Shown one piece after another: positions 52,275 through 61,916 of a DNA stretch of 64,000 nt. The notes under the pieces are model-generated. The model saw only the letters and a list, made by a program, of their open reading frames with translations. It was not told the DNA's origin and did not search any database. The position numbers and the translations under genes are program-made. Within the stretch, counting starts at the first letter, position 1. Each line of letters starts with the position of its first letter. Source of the DNA: an uncultured bacterium (lineage in GTDB: Bacteria; Verrucomicrobiota; Kiritimatiellia; PWTM01). The stretch covers positions 47,199 to 111,198 of the forward strand of contig CAKZPT010000108.1 of assembly GCA_937139365.1 (NCBI GenBank), in the 5' to 3' direction.

Positions 52275-53438
52275 CTAGCGGAACTTCCGGTAGTCCATCA
52301 GGTCGGGCGTCGGCATCATGCCCAGCACCTCGCGCGTTTCGACCACCGGCCGCGCCGGCAACCGCAGCGTGGAGGCCACCGACCCTGCCGTCAACAACTG
52401 GTTCATGAAGGCCGTCACGTCGCGGTCGTCGTGCAACGGCGCAAAGTCCGGCCGCTCGAACCAGGCGGCAATCTGGCGGAGCGACAGCCGCTGGGCCGCG
52501 GCGGCCAGTACGTCCACGACATCGGAACTCTGTTTCTGCTGCGCGAACACCAGCGCCAGGTTGAGGTAGGTCGTTTCCGTCGCCAAGCCGTCTCGGACCA
52601 ATTCGCCCAGTTGATACGCAGCCTTGCCGTACTCGCCCCGACGAAGGTAGGCCAACCCCAGTAGGTTCCGCGCCTCGACTGCGCCGCGCACCCTCTCCAA
52701 CCATCGCCGCAGGTACTGCACCGCCTGGCCGTATTGGCCGACCTCGATCGCGGCGCGCGCGGCTGCGCGCAGGCTGCCCACCCGCTGCGGATCAGCCTGA
52801 AGCGCCCATTGCGCGGCTGCGAAAGCGGCCCCCGGCTCGCCGCCGCCCAGCAGGGCCTCGGCCAGCCCCTCGCGCGCCACCACGTGGTCGGGATTCGCCG
52901 CCAGCACCTCGAGGAAAAGATCGCGGGCCGCGCCAAATTCGCCGCGGAGCAAGTGAAGCTGCCCCCGCAGTTCCTTCAACTTCAGGCTGCCCGGCTCGGC
53001 CACCATCTCGCGGTCCAGCAGCGTCGCCGCCTCGTCCACCAAAGCCTGATCCACTAGCCGATCCACTTCGTTCACGAGGTCGCGCTCCCGCCTCTCCTGC
53101 CGCTGGCGCCGTTCGATGAGGCTCAGGATGGCTAACTGGCCAGACGGCGCGGACTGGACCTGCGCCGGGACGGCTCCGGCCCCGGCTACGCCTGGCCCTT
53201 CCGGGGCGGGGGAAGAGGGAGTGCGGCGCAGCCAGCCCCCGCGGTGCATCACGTAGATCGTGGCACCAAGACCGTAGAGCACGACGACCAGGCTCAGCGC
53301 GACGGTCCATCGCCGGCCGGCGGATCGCCGTTCATGCCGGGTCACCCGTGACAGGCGTCGGAGCCGAGCTTCGGCGGTCCGCGGCGCGCATTCGTAGATG
53401 CTGTGGCCGCCATCCGCGGATGTGGAGGGGGGCGCCAT
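52275..53438 (-). CDS. TPR-repeat membrane protein
   Basis: A 387-residue protein with an N-terminal cytoplasmic segment, one membrane helix (VALSLVVVLYGLGATIYVM) and an exposed repeat domain. TPR-type repeats run from ALVDEAATLLDREM to DVVDVLAAAAQRL, each with the A-x-x-L-x-x-A pattern. It ends in TAG. No partner is named. The BON-domain lipoprotein gene ends one base upstream on the same strand, suggesting co-transcription. Confidence 0.75.
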   Translation of the reverse strand: MAPPSTSADGGHSIYECAPRTAEARLRRLSRVTRHERRSAGRRWTVALSLVVVLYGLGATIYVMHRGGWLRRTPSSPAPEGPGVAGAGAVPAQVQSAPSGQLAILSLIERRQRQERRERDLVNEVDRLVDQALVDEAATLLDREMVAEPGSLKLKELRGQLHLLRGEFGAARDLFLEVLAANPDHVVAREGLAEALLGGGEPGAAFAAAQWALQADPQRVGSLRAAARAAIEVGQYGQAVQYLRRWLERVRGAVEARNLLGLAYLRRGEYGKAAYQLGELVRDGLATETTYLNLALVFAQQKQSSDVVDVLAAAAQRLSLRQIAAWFERPDFAPLHDDRDVTAFMNQLLTAGSVASTLRLPARPVVETREVLGMMPTPDLMDYRKFR

Positions 53439-53439
53439 C

Positions 53440-53775
53440 TCAGCGAGTCGGGGGCATCACGGCCGCCGGTGCCCGGTCCGTCATGCGGTCTTCGATCGCC
53501 CGAACCCCGGGGGTGTTGCGCGCGATCCCAATGGCCCGGGCGCGAATCTCAAGGGGTGCCGCGCCGCTGAGCGTCACGTTGCCGCGGAAGACACTGACGC
53601 CGACCACGTATTTCCGTGTCTCGGGGTCCGAAGCCAGTCGCTCGCGAACCGCGGCGGCCAGCTCGCTGTCGCCGCTTTCAGCCGCCGTCAAGGGAGGAAG
53701 GGGCTCGCTCACGCAGCCCGCCGAGCACAAAATAGCCGCGATCCATCCCAGAATCCGCCCGATGCCCTTTCTCAT
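53440..53775 (-). CDS. BON-domain lipoprotein
   Basis: A 111-residue protein from MRKGIGRILGW with lipobox SAGC near residue 20, then one BON domain: DSELAAAVRERLASDPETRKYVVGVSVFRGNVTLSGAAP, ending ARNTPGVRAIEDRM. BON domains bind membranes or polymers in the envelope. It is transcribed with the TPR protein downstream. Confidence 0.82.
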   Translation of the reverse strand: MRKGIGRILGWIAAILCSAGCVSEPLPPLTAAESGDSELAAAVRERLASDPETRKYVVGVSVFRGNVTLSGAAPLEIRARAIGIARNTPGVRAIEDRMTDRAPAAVMPPTR

Positions 53776-53905
53776 GACGCCGGTCCCTTCTTCTGCTTCC
53801 AAAACTCATTATACTCCAGCGCCGCGGGGCGCACAACTTTCCGGGGCCGGTCTTCGGGATAGCCGGCTGCTTTTCCGCCCGGGCTCCCTATGTTAACTTT
53901 CGCCC

Positions 53906-54649
53906 ATGAAATCGCTGACGCACCTTCCGGTCATCCTGACGCTGGCGGCCGCCACGGCCCTGGCCGCTCCGGAAGACGTCCCCCAGCCCGTCCTCTCCCC
54001 TCCGCCCCAACAGCCGGAAATCACCCCGCCGGCCGAAACCGCACCTCCCAGTCCGACATCGCCCGCGTCGGCCGCGGACCATGAAGCCGCCGCCTGGGTC
54101 AGCGGCCATTGGCCGACCCTAGACGACTGGAAATTCGCCGTCGGAGCCGAGGCCCAGTGGCGAAGGTGGTTTCCATCGCGATGGGGCTTCTCCCTCGCTG
54201 TCGGTTTCCAGCGATGGGCCGCCTCCGCGGGGGACTACACGGTGGCCGATGACCATGTCCTACACCCGAAACTCGACGGCGTCGCGTCCGTCGTGCCCGT
54301 CGGCGCTTCCTTGCTATGGCGCTCCGCTGCGCCCGCGGCTGGCCGTGTGCCATGGGGGATCGAACTCGGTGTCCGCTACGCGTGGATCGGCTCGGACGTG
54401 ACCGTGACGTACGAGTACATCAACCACTACGGGCAGCCGACACGGATCCGGGACACGGTCAGCCTCGACGGCCGCCCGCTGGTCGTCGCGCGCGTGGAGG
54501 TCGGCGGACGTCTTGGCGTTCGGTGGGAATGGTTCGCGTGCGCGGGCTACCAGTACGATTTCACCCGCGATGAGAACTGGCTGTACGAGGAGATCGCCAA
54601 CGACCTCGGCGGCGCGACGCTGGGCGCCGGCGTGCGCCGCCGTCTGTGA
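53906..54649 (+). CDS. Putative outer-membrane beta-barrel protein
   Basis: A 247-residue exported protein: signal peptide MKSLTHLPVILTLAAATALA, a Pro-rich segment (residues 22-55), then alternating hydrophobic strands ending in Leu (GFSLAVGFQRWAAS, GIELGVRYAWIGSDVTVTYEY, RVEVGGRLGVRWEWFACAGYQYDF). The pattern suggests an eight-strand barrel. There is no named family; function unknown. Followed 27 bp later by thpR. Confidence 0.65.
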   Translation: MKSLTHLPVILTLAAATALAAPEDVPQPVLSPPPQQPEITPPAETAPPSPTSPASAADHEAAAWVSGHWPTLDDWKFAVGAEAQWRRWFPSRWGFSLAVGFQRWAASAGDYTVADDHVLHPKLDGVASVVPVGASLLWRSAAPAAGRVPWGIELGVRYAWIGSDVTVTYEYINHYGQPTRIRDTVSLDGRPLVVARVEVGGRLGVRWEWFACAGYQYDFTRDENWLYEEIANDLGGATLGAGVRRRL

Positions 54650-54676
54650 CCGGTCGGCCGCGCCGGCCTGACATCG

Positions 54677-55282
54677 ATGAGACCCCTTCCCGATCCGGCC
54701 GCCGCGCCGGCGGATGAGGTGTGGCGTCTCTTCGTTGCCGTCCCGATCGACGATTCCGCACGAAATACCCTGGCCGGCCTTCAGTCCCGCTGGCGTCGCC
54801 TGGGCGCCGACGTCGGCTGGGTCCGTCCGGAAAACCTCCACCTCACGCTGGCCTTCCTCGGCGACACACCCGTCGGGCATGCCGACAACGCCATCCGGGC
54901 CGTCGATGACGCGGCCGCCGGTCGGGCATCGTTCGACATCGAGCTGGAGGGCGTCGGCTGGTTTGGACGTCCCGAGCGGCCGCGGGTGATCTGGGCCGGC
55001 GTCACCGCTCCGCGCGACCTGGAGGTCCTGTGGGGCGATCTTTCCGCGCGCCTTCGCGCCGCCGGGTTTGCCCTCGAGGATCGCCCCTTCGCGGTGCACA
55101 TCACGCTCGGTCGCGTCCGCTCGTCGCGGGGGCTGACCGCGTTGACTTCGGCGCTGCAATCCTCTACGAACAACGCCACATGGGGCCGAGTGCGGGTGGC
55201 TGAACTTCAGTTGATGCGCAGCGTGTTGACGGCCGGCGGTCCCGTGTATTCGGTCGTCCATTCCGCCGCGCTGAAAGGATGA
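54677..55282 (+). CDS. thpR: RNA 2',3'-cyclic phosphodiesterase
   Basis: A 201-residue 2H-phosphoesterase. The two active-site tetrads are H-L-T-L (residues 55-58) and H-I-T-L (141-144), with [13 protein letters not shown] at the start and [13 protein letters not shown]. It opens 2',3'-cyclic phosphates at RNA ends. recA starts 7 bp downstream, so the two are likely co-transcribed. Confidence 0.93.
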   Translation: MRPLPDPAAAPADEVWRLFVAVPIDDSARNTLAGLQSRWRRLGADVGWVRPENLHLTLAFLGDTPVGHADNAIRAVDDAAAGRASFDIELEGVGWFGRPERPRVIWAGVTAPRDLEVLWGDLSARLRAAGFALEDRPFAVHITLGRVRSSRGLTALTSALQSSTNNATWGRVRVAELQLMRSVLTAGGPVYSVVHSAALKG

Positions 55283-55289
55283 TCCCGCC

Positions 55290-56360
55290 ATGGCGAAGAC
55301 TCCCAAGACCGGCGGAGACGACGCCGCGAAGCCGGCGGGCAGGGACCTCCCCGCCGCGCTGGCCGCCGTTCTCGCGCAGATTCAGAAGGAGTACGGCGAG
55401 GGCTCCATCATGCGCCTCGGCAACGAGGAGACCGTGGTGCAGGTGCCGAGCATCCCCACCGGCGCCCTCACGCTGGACCTCGCCCTCGGCGTCGGCGGCG
55501 TGCCCCGCGGCCGGATCATCGAGGTATTCGGGCCGGAATCGTCCGGCAAGACCACCCTCGTGCTCCACATCATCGCCAACGCGCAAAAGGCCGGCGGGCT
55601 GGCGGCCTTCATCGACACCGAACACGCCCTCGACCCGGCCTATGCGCGCCGGATCGGGGTGAACCTCGACGGCCTGCTCGTCTCCCAGCCCGACTCCGGC
55701 GAGGAGGCCTTGAACATCGTGGACCGCCTGGTGCGCACCAATTCGCTCGACGTCGTCGTGGTGGACTCCGTCGCCGCGCTCGCCCCCAAGGCTGAGCTCG
55801 AGGGACAGATGGGCGACAGCTTCGTCGGCCTCCAGGCGCGGTTGATGTCCCAGGCGATGCGCAAGCTGACCGGCGCGATCAACCGCTCCAAGACCTGCTG
55901 CATCTTCACCAACCAGATCCGCGAAAAGGTCGGCGTGATGTTTGGCAACCCCGAGACCACCCCCGGCGGGCGCGCCCTGAAGTTCTACGCCTCCGTCCGG
56001 CTCGACGTGCGGCGTATCGGCGCGATCAAGGACGCCTCCGGCGCGACGATCGGCAACCGGACGAAGGTCAAGGTCGTCAAAAACAAGGTCGCCCCTCCGT
56101 TCGTCGAGGCCGAGTTCGACATCCTCTACAACGAGGGCATCTCGTGGGCCGGCTCGGTCATGGACGCGGCCATCGCGGCGGGCCTCATCGAGAAGCGCGG
56201 CGCGTGGCTCTCCTTCGAGGGCCAGCAGCTTGGCCAGGGCCGCGAGGCGGCCGTCGCCGAAATCCGGCAGCATCCCGAGCTCGCCGCCGCCCTGACCGAG
56301 AAGATTAAGGCCCGCGCCGCCGCCGGTGCCCTGCCCCAGCGGGCGTCGGCCGATGCCTGA
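55290..56360 (+). CDS. recA: Recombinase RecA
   Basis: A 356-residue RecA, complete. Walker [10 protein letters not shown] is at residues 81-89, with [45 protein letters not shown] and the L2 region [20 protein letters not shown]. It mediates strand exchange and LexA self-cleavage. A short, poorly conserved N-terminus precedes [15 protein letters not shown]. Paired TTCCAANNNTTGGAA palindromes begin 11 bp after its stop. No SOS box was recognised upstream. Confidence 0.97.
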   Translation: MAKTPKTGGDDAAKPAGRDLPAALAAVLAQIQKEYGEGSIMRLGNEETVVQVPSIPTGALTLDLALGVGGVPRGRIIEVFGPESSGKTTLVLHIIANAQKAGGLAAFIDTEHALDPAYARRIGVNLDGLLVSQPDSGEEALNIVDRLVRTNSLDVVVVDSVAALAPKAELEGQMGDSFVGLQARLMSQAMRKLTGAINRSKTCCIFTNQIREKVGVMFGNPETTPGGRALKFYASVRLDVRRIGAIKDASGATIGNRTKVKVVKNKVAPPFVEAEFDILYNEGISWAGSVMDAAIAAGLIEKRGAWLSFEGQQLGQGREAAVAEIRQHPELAAALTEKIKARAAAGALPQRASADA

Positions 56361-56370
56361 TCCCCGCGGT

Positions 56371-56417
56371 TTCCAATCCTTGGAACGCAAGCGGCCGGCG
56401 GGTTCCAACCCTTGGAA
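56371..56417. repeat. Paired TTCCAANNNTTGGAA palindromes
   Basis: Two perfect 15-bp palindromes, 56371-56385 and 56403-56417, start exactly 32 bp apart with a 17-bp GC-rich spacer. They lie 11 bp after recA and 82 bp before the Cys-rich gene. In RNA each could fold into a 6-bp hairpin with a 3-nt loop. The same arrangement occurs at 28034-28080. Confidence 0.75.
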
Positions 56418-56498
56418 ACTCTTCCGGCCTCCAGGCCGCCATCGCCCCGCGTTCTCGCGCCCTTGACAATCGGCCCAACCGGCGCAACGTTATCACAG

Positions 56499-56915
56499 AT
56501 GCGCGATCGGCTTTCCATCGCCTGTGGCCGATGGCGGTGGCTGGCCTGCGCTGCGGCCGCGGCGCAGATGTGGCTGGCGCCGAGCGTCCATATCTGCCTC
56601 GCCCGTTGCGCGGATGAGGACACCTCGTGTTGCGGCGGCCGGACCGCCCTCGTCTGCCGATGCTGTTCGTCGGAAACGCCCGACGAATGCCCAGCCTGCC
56701 CCGCGTCCGGGGAATGCTGCATCCGGCTCGACCGGCCGGCCGTCGCCCCGGCGGTCGCGCGCCTCCTTCCTCCCCAGCCGCTGCCGGCCATTGCAACAAC
56801 CGATGAGTTTTTGACTCGCGCCGGCGGCGCCCACGGTTTGGGCCACCTCCACCCCATGGAGTCGGCCTCCCCATCCCGTCCCCTGTATCTGACCGCCCGC
56901 GCGTTTCTCATCTAG
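56499..56915 (+). CDS. Small exported Cys-rich protein heading the export operon
   Basis: A 138-residue protein: signal-like WLACAAAAAQMWLAPS, then about 12 cysteines in a short stretch (HICLARCADEDTSCCGG, CRCCSSETPDECPACP, GECCIRL). The C-terminal half is Pro/Ala-rich and lacks Cys. I recognise no named family. Its position 88 bp ahead of an efflux operon suggests a metal- or thiol-binding accessory. The ATG at 56499 is chosen over an upstream start because similarity to signal peptides starts there. Confidence 0.55.
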   Translation: MRDRLSIACGRWRWLACAAAAAQMWLAPSVHICLARCADEDTSCCGGRTALVCRCCSSETPDECPACPASGECCIRLDRPAVAPAVARLLPPQPLPAIATTDEFLTRAGGAHGLGHLHPMESASPSRPLYLTARAFLI

Positions 56916-57003
56916 CCCGCCCTCCCCCGACCGCGTAGGCCCGGCCGTTCCGTCGCGTCCGGGAATCGTTCGTACCGCACCGAGACCGCGGTTGTGAATC
57001 GTC

Positions 57004-58377
57004 ATGGATGCCAATCGACAAATCCGCCACTCGCTATACGGCGCGCTGGTCATGACCCTGCTGCTGACCGGCTTCCTCGCCCTCGGCGTGCTCGTCTTCG
57101 GCCGGCAGATGTTCCCCGCAGTGCCGGTCCGCGCGGCGCCCGTGCTGTTGTTGCCGACGGCCCACGCGTCTCGGCCGGACGGCGAGCCCCGCGCCGAGGC
57201 ACGGTTGCTGTTCCAAGCGACCGGCTGGCTCGAACCCGATCCCCACCCCGTCCGCGTGCCGGCTCGCACGGACGGCTTCATCGAAACGGTGCATGCGCTC
57301 GAAGGCGAAACCGTGGAGGTGGGCGCCCTGCTCGCGACGCTGGAGTCCACCAATGCGCGTCTGGCCGCGATCCGGGCGGAGGCCGTGCTCGCGGAGGCCC
57401 GCGCGGAGCTGGAGGCGCAGGCGGCGATGGCCCGCTCCGCCGAACTCCGAATTCAGGCCGCGGCACCGGCCGTCGCCGCGGCGCGGGCCCGTCACGACGA
57501 GGCGGCCGATCGGGTCCGTCGTCTGGCGTCGCTCGATCCGAGCGACACGTCGGCGGACGAACTCAACGAGGCGCGCCGGAGCGAGGCCGAAGCCCGCGCC
57601 GAACTCGAGATGGCCCGGATCGCCGAGCAGCAAGCGCGGGCGGACCTCGACGAACGCCTCGCCGTCCTCCGGCGACAGGAGGCGATCATCGCGCGCGCGG
57701 AGGCGGAGCTTCGGGAGGCGCGGCTGGCGTTGAGCCGGACCGAGATCCGGGCGCCGATCTCCGGCGTCGTGATGCGGCGATACGCCGCCCCGGGGATGAA
57801 ACGAATGGCGGCGATGGACGACACCGAGAGCGCGACGGTCGTCTGGCTTTACGACCCGCGCCGCCTGCAGGCCCGTATCGACGTGCCGCTCTCCGAGGCG
57901 TCGCGGGTGGCGACGGGCCAAATGGTTCGGCTGACCCTCGCCCTTTGGCCGGACCGCGCCTTCACGGCCAGGGTCACCCGCATCACCGGGGAGGCCGACT
58001 ACCAGCGCAACACCCTTCAGGTGAAGGCCGCCCTCGATGCGCCCGACCCCCGCCTCCGGCCGGAGATGCTCTGCCGTGCCGAATTTTGGGGCGGGGACCG
58101 GCCGGATGCCGACGCGGGCGACCGCCCTCCGGAATTCACCCTGTGGGTGCCCGAGGCTGCGCTCGAAGGCGACGACGGCGCGCGGGCCGTCGTATGGGTC
58201 CTCCATCCGGTCGAGCAGACGCTCGAACGCCGCGAGGTCCGCCTTGGTCCGGAACGCCGCGGCGGTCTGCGCCGTGTACTGGAGGGCCTGCGCGAGGGCG
58301 AACCGGTGGTGACCGGCCCTCGCGACCGCCTCGTACCCGGCCGCCGTGTCCGCATCGTCGAGGAGACGCCCCGATGA
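57004..58377 (+). CDS. HlyD/MacA-type periplasmic adaptor
   Basis: A 457-residue membrane-fusion protein. One N-terminal membrane helix ([20 protein letters not shown]) leads to a biotinyl-lipoyl half-motif ([25 protein letters not shown]), a long coiled-coil hairpin (residues 120-240) and the second half [20 protein letters not shown]. It bridges the ABC transporter in the inner membrane to the TolC-type channel at 61913. The stop overlaps the ABC ATPase start by ATGA. Confidence 0.88.
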   Translation: MDANRQIRHSLYGALVMTLLLTGFLALGVLVFGRQMFPAVPVRAAPVLLLPTAHASRPDGEPRAEARLLFQATGWLEPDPHPVRVPARTDGFIETVHALEGETVEVGALLATLESTNARLAAIRAEAVLAEARAELEAQAAMARSAELRIQAAAPAVAAARARHDEAADRVRRLASLDPSDTSADELNEARRSEAEARAELEMARIAEQQARADLDERLAVLRRQEAIIARAEAELREARLALSRTEIRAPISGVVMRRYAAPGMKRMAAMDDTESATVVWLYDPRRLQARIDVPLSEASRVATGQMVRLTLALWPDRAFTARVTRITGEADYQRNTLQVKAALDAPDPRLRPEMLCRAEFWGGDRPDADAGDRPPEFTLWVPEAALEGDDGARAVVWVLHPVEQTLERREVRLGPERRGGLRRVLEGLREGEPVVTGPRDRLVPGRRVRIVEETPR

Positions 58378-59060
58378 CCCTCGATTCGTTCATTCGATGC
58401 CGCGGCCTGACCCGCGAGTACCGTCGCGGGCCGGAAGCCATCCGCCCGATCGACCAGCTCGACCTCGACGTGCCGGCGGGTGAGTTTCTCGCCCTGATGG
58501 GCCCGTCGGGCTCGGGCAAAAGCACGCTGCTGCACCTGCTGGCCGGCGTGGACCGCCCGACCGCAGGCCGGGTCGAGATCGGCGGCGTGGCGGTGAACGA
58601 GCTGTCGCGTCACCGACTGGCCGCCTGGCGCGCGCGCAACGTCGGCTTCATCTTTCAGCTCTATCACCTGGTCCCGTCCCTGACCGCCTTCGAAAACGTC
58701 GAGCTGCCGTTGCTGCTTGCCCCCCTCTCCCGCCGGGAACGGCGCGCGCGGGTGGAGGCGGCGCTGGAGGCGGTCGGGTTGTCCGACCGGATGCGCCACT
58801 TTCCACGCGAGCTCTCGGGCGGCCAGGAACAGCGCGTCGCCATCGCGCGCGCGATCGTGCACGACCCGCCGCTGCTGCTGGCCGACGAGCCGACCGGCGA
58901 TCTCGACCGCCGGTCCGCGACGGCGATCCTCGACCTGCTCCGCAGCCTGGGGCGTCGCGGGCGGACCATTGTCCTGGTCACGCACGACCCGCGGGCGGCC
59001 GAGGTCGCCGACCGCGTACTTCACCTCGACAAGGGCCGTCTATTGGAGGCGCCGGCATGA
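58374..59060 (+). CDS. ABC transporter ATPase, LolD/MacB type
   Basis: A 228-residue ATPase: Walker [10 protein letters not shown] (residues 43-51), the MacB/LolD-type [26 protein letters not shown], signature [14 protein letters not shown], Walker [13 protein letters not shown] and the switch His in LVTHDP. It drives the two FtsX-type permeases downstream. The start ATG 58374 overlaps the adaptor stop; the frame continues upstream as a shadow of the adaptor gene. Confidence 0.94.
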   Translation: MTLDSFIRCRGLTREYRRGPEAIRPIDQLDLDVPAGEFLALMGPSGSGKSTLLHLLAGVDRPTAGRVEIGGVAVNELSRHRLAAWRARNVGFIFQLYHLVPSLTAFENVELPLLLAPLSRRERRARVEAALEAVGLSDRMRHFPRELSGGQEQRVAIARAIVHDPPLLLADEPTGDLDRRSATAILDLLRSLGRRGRTIVLVTHDPRAAEVADRVLHLDKGRLLEAPA

Positions 59061-60214
59061 TCTCCCTCATCCGTCCCCTGCGGCTGGCCGGCCTTGCGTT
59101 TCGGCAGCTGGTCCGCCACCGTCTCCGCTCGGGTCTGACGGTGGCGGGGGTCGCCGCGGCGTTGTTCCTCTTCGTTGTCGTCGCGTCGCTGCAACGCGCC
59201 CTCGATCGCGCCACGCGCCGCACCGCCGACGACGCGACGCTGGTCGTGTACCGGCAGAACCGTTTCTGCCCCGCGACCAGCCGGCTGCCCGTCCGATACC
59301 TCGACGAGATTCGCGCGATTCCCGGCGTGCGCGAGGTGATCCCCGTCCAGATCGTAGTCAACAACTGCGGCGCCAGCCTCGACATCGTCACGTTCCGCGG
59401 CGTGCCGCCGGATCAGCTGACGCGCTACGCGCCCGAGATCGCCGTCGTGGAGGGCTCCATCGAGGCATGGCAGCGCATGGACGATGGCGCGCTGGTGGGC
59501 GAATTGCTGGCGGGCCGCCGACGCCTGCGGGCCGGCGACGCGTTCGACGCCGCCGGCGTGCGCGTCCGCGTGGCCGGCATCCTCCGCTCGCCGCACCCCC
59601 AGGACAACCAGATCGCCTACGTGCACCTGCCGTTCCTGCAGCAGGCCTCCCGGCGCGGGCTCGGGGAGGTCACGCAGTTCAACGTGCGTGTCGCCGACTC
59701 GGCCTTGCTCGACACCGTGGCCCGGGCGATCGACGAGCGGTTCAGGTCCGAGGCAGAGCCCACCCAAACCCATCCGGAGAAGGCGTTTTTCTCCGAGGCC
59801 GCGCGCGAGCTGATGGCCTGGATCGGCCTGGCCGGCTGGTTGAGCCTGGCGGCGGCCGCGGCGGTGTTCGGGCTAGTCGCCAACGCGATCGTCCTCTCGA
59901 CCCGCGCGCGCACGCTCGAATACGCGGTATTGGAAACGCTGGGGTACCCTGCCGGCGCGCTAGGGTATCTGGTGGCCGTCGAGGGCGCCCTGCTCGGCAC
60001 GCTCGGCGGCCTGTTCGGCGCCGGGACGGCGGCGGCCTATTTGTCCTGGCGTCGCCTGCTGTTCGGCAACGACGGTCAGACGCTGGCGCTGACGGCCGAC
60101 CCGGCGGCAGTCCTGCAGGGACTGGCCGTTGCCGCCGCCCTCGGCCTGTTGGCCGCCGCCTGGCCCGCATGGCGGTCGGCCCACCGGCCGGTCGTCGAGG
60201 GGCTGAAGTCCTGA
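59057..60214 (+). CDS. FtsX/MacB-type ABC permease (first copy)
   Basis: A 385-residue permease: a cytoplasmic start, one membrane helix (GLTVAGVAAALFLFVVVASLQ), a periplasmic core (residues 45-250) and three C-terminal helices, including VFGLVANAIVLSTRARTLEYAVLETLGYPAGALGYLVAVEGALLG. The RTLEYAVLETLG segment is the coupling helix typical of the family. The periplasmic CG-containing loop VNNCGASLDI is unusual but not diagnostic. Coupled to the ATPase by ATGA. Confidence 0.88.
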   Translation: MISLIRPLRLAGLAFRQLVRHRLRSGLTVAGVAAALFLFVVVASLQRALDRATRRTADDATLVVYRQNRFCPATSRLPVRYLDEIRAIPGVREVIPVQIVVNNCGASLDIVTFRGVPPDQLTRYAPEIAVVEGSIEAWQRMDDGALVGELLAGRRRLRAGDAFDAAGVRVRVAGILRSPHPQDNQIAYVHLPFLQQASRRGLGEVTQFNVRVADSALLDTVARAIDERFRSEAEPTQTHPEKAFFSEAARELMAWIGLAGWLSLAAAAAVFGLVANAIVLSTRARTLEYAVLETLGYPAGALGYLVAVEGALLGTLGGLFGAGTAAAYLSWRRLLFGNDGQTLALTADPAAVLQGLAVAAALGLLAAAWPAWRSAHRPVVEGLKS

Positions 60215-60216
60215 TC

Positions 60217-61371
60217 ATGTGGCTGCCGTTCCGCTATGCCGTCCGCAACCTCGGCCGCGATCCCGCGCGGTTGGCATTGGCCGTGCTCGGGTCGGCGCTG
60301 GTCGTCCTGCTCGTCATGGCCGCCGACGCGCTCGACCGCGGAGTGCGCCGCACCCTTCGCGCCACCGGTCGGCCCGACAACGTCATCCTGCTGGGCGCCG
60401 GCAGTGAGGAAAGCGTGCAGCGCAGCGAGATTTCCCCCCGCGCCGCCGCCATAGCGGAGGCGGGAATCCCGGGCATCCTCGACGTGGGCGGACTGAAGGC
60501 GGTCGCGCCCGAAATCCACTACATGGCTCCGCTGGAGGTCGGAGGGCGCGCCGGCTTCGACGCCTACCTGCGTGGGGGGACTCCGGCCGCGTTGCTGGTG
60601 TATCCGAACGTCGCGCTGATCGAAGGCCGGTTTCCCCGCCCCGGCGAGGTCATGGTCGGCCGGTTCGCCTGGCGGCGCCTCGGCGTCCGACCCGAGGAGC
60701 TGCGCCCGGGCGCCGTCGTCCGCCTGGACGATGTGCCGCTCCGGGTCGTCGGTTGTTTCGCCGCGCCGGGAACGGTGCTGGAATCGGAAATCTGGGCCGA
60801 CCTGAACGACCTGCGCACGATCGCCCGGCGCGAGACCCTGAGTTGTGTCGTGCTCCGGTTGCGGCCCGGCGCCGATCCGGCCGACGCGGAACTGTTCGCC
60901 CATCAACGCCTCGACCTCGAGCTGGTGGCCCTGCCCGAGCCGGTGTACTACGCGAAGTTGGCCCGATTCTACGCCCCCATCCGCGGCATGATCTGGCTGA
61001 CCGCCTTGCTCATCGCCGCCGGCGCAGTCTTCGGCGGGTTGAACACGCTGTATGCCGCGTTCGCGGGTCGCGTCCGCGAAGTCGGCACCCTGCAGACCCT
61101 CGGCTTCCCGCCGCCAGCGATTGTGGTGTCGTTCGTTCAGGAGTCGCTGCTGGCCTCGTTGGCCGGCACCATCCTCGCGGCGGTGTTCGCCGTGATCGCG
61201 TTCGAACATCTGACCGTCGAGGTCGGCGGCGGCGTCTTCGCGATGACCGCGGGACCGGGCACCGTTTTGGCCGGCCTGATCGCCGGCGCCGCCCTCGGCC
61301 TGATCGGCAGTCTGCCTCCGGCGGTTCGATGCCTGACGCCGCCGCTCCCGGAGGCGCTGAGGACCGGTTGA
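60217..61371 (+). CDS. FtsX/MacB-type ABC permease (second copy)
   Basis: A 384-residue paralogue of the preceding gene: AVRNLGRDPARLALAVLGSALVVLLV membrane entry, periplasmic core, and three helices with GAVFGGLNTLYAAFAGRVREVGTLQTLGFPPPAIVVSFVQESLLAS. Two different permeases with one ATPase imply a heterodimer. It starts 2 bp after the first copy. Confidence 0.88.
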   Translation: MWLPFRYAVRNLGRDPARLALAVLGSALVVLLVMAADALDRGVRRTLRATGRPDNVILLGAGSEESVQRSEISPRAAAIAEAGIPGILDVGGLKAVAPEIHYMAPLEVGGRAGFDAYLRGGTPAALLVYPNVALIEGRFPRPGEVMVGRFAWRRLGVRPEELRPGAVVRLDDVPLRVVGCFAAPGTVLESEIWADLNDLRTIARRETLSCVVLRLRPGADPADAELFAHQRLDLELVALPEPVYYAKLARFYAPIRGMIWLTALLIAAGAVFGGLNTLYAAFAGRVREVGTLQTLGFPPPAIVVSFVQESLLASLAGTILAAVFAVIAFEHLTVEVGGGVFAMTAGPGTVLAGLIAGAALGLIGSLPPAVRCLTPPLPEALRTG

Positions 61372-61391
61372 AACGAAAGGAGACACGAGGC

Positions 61392-61916
61392 ATGAAGTTT
61401 GTCGTGCCGACTCTCGCAGTACTGGCCGCCTGGGCCGTCGGTTGCGGCGGCCGATCCTCTTCCCCTACGGCCATCGAAACGCCTGCCGTCATCCGCGCGG
61501 TGCTGGCCGCCGGTGTTCCGGAACAACCGGCCGGTTCCATCGCTGATCTCCGTCGAACCTCCCGTCCCGGTCAGACCGTGGTCGTGGAAGGGCGCATCAT
61601 GGGCCGTCCCGAGCCGTTCCTCGAACGTCGGGCCGCCTTCGTGCTCGGCGACGGTTCCTTGACCCCGTGCAACGAACGTCCGGGCGACAAGTGCCCGACG
61701 CCGTGGGATCTGTGCTGCGAACCGCCCGATGCCGTTCGAAACGGGACGGCGGTCCTCCGGATCGTGGACGAGGCCGGACGCGTGGTCCCCATGGGGCTGA
61801 AGGGGATTGGCGGTTTGCGCGAACTGGCCCGCGTTCGGGTCCGTGCCGTCGTTGCGCCTGAATCCACACCCGAAGCATGGATCCTCGACGCCCGGGCAAT
61901 TGCCGTCCTGCCATGA
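61392..61916 (+). CDS. Lipoprotein with conserved Cys motif, export-operon member
   Basis: A 174-residue lipoprotein (lipobox AVGC near residue 18). Its OB-like body has GQTVVVEGRIMGRPEPFLERRAAFVLGD followed by SLTPCNERPGDKCPTPWDLCCE, four Cys spaced as if for a metal or disulfide pair. I have seen this motif in export operons of PVC bacteria but know no function. It sits between the permeases and the TolC-type channel and overlaps the latter by ATGA. Confidence 0.7.
   Translation: MKFVVPTLAVLAAWAVGCGGRSSSPTAIETPAVIRAVLAAGVPEQPAGSIADLRRTSRPGQTVVVEGRIMGRPEPFLERRAAFVLGDGSLTPCNERPGDKCPTPWDLCCEPPDAVRNGTAVLRIVDEAGRVVPMGLKGIGGLRELARVRVRAVVAPESTPEAWILDARAIAVLP

Noticed and set aside
56371..56417. 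SOS box for recA
   Set aside because: The palindromes lie downstream of recA, not in its promoter, and the other pair is beside an unrelated PQQ remnant.
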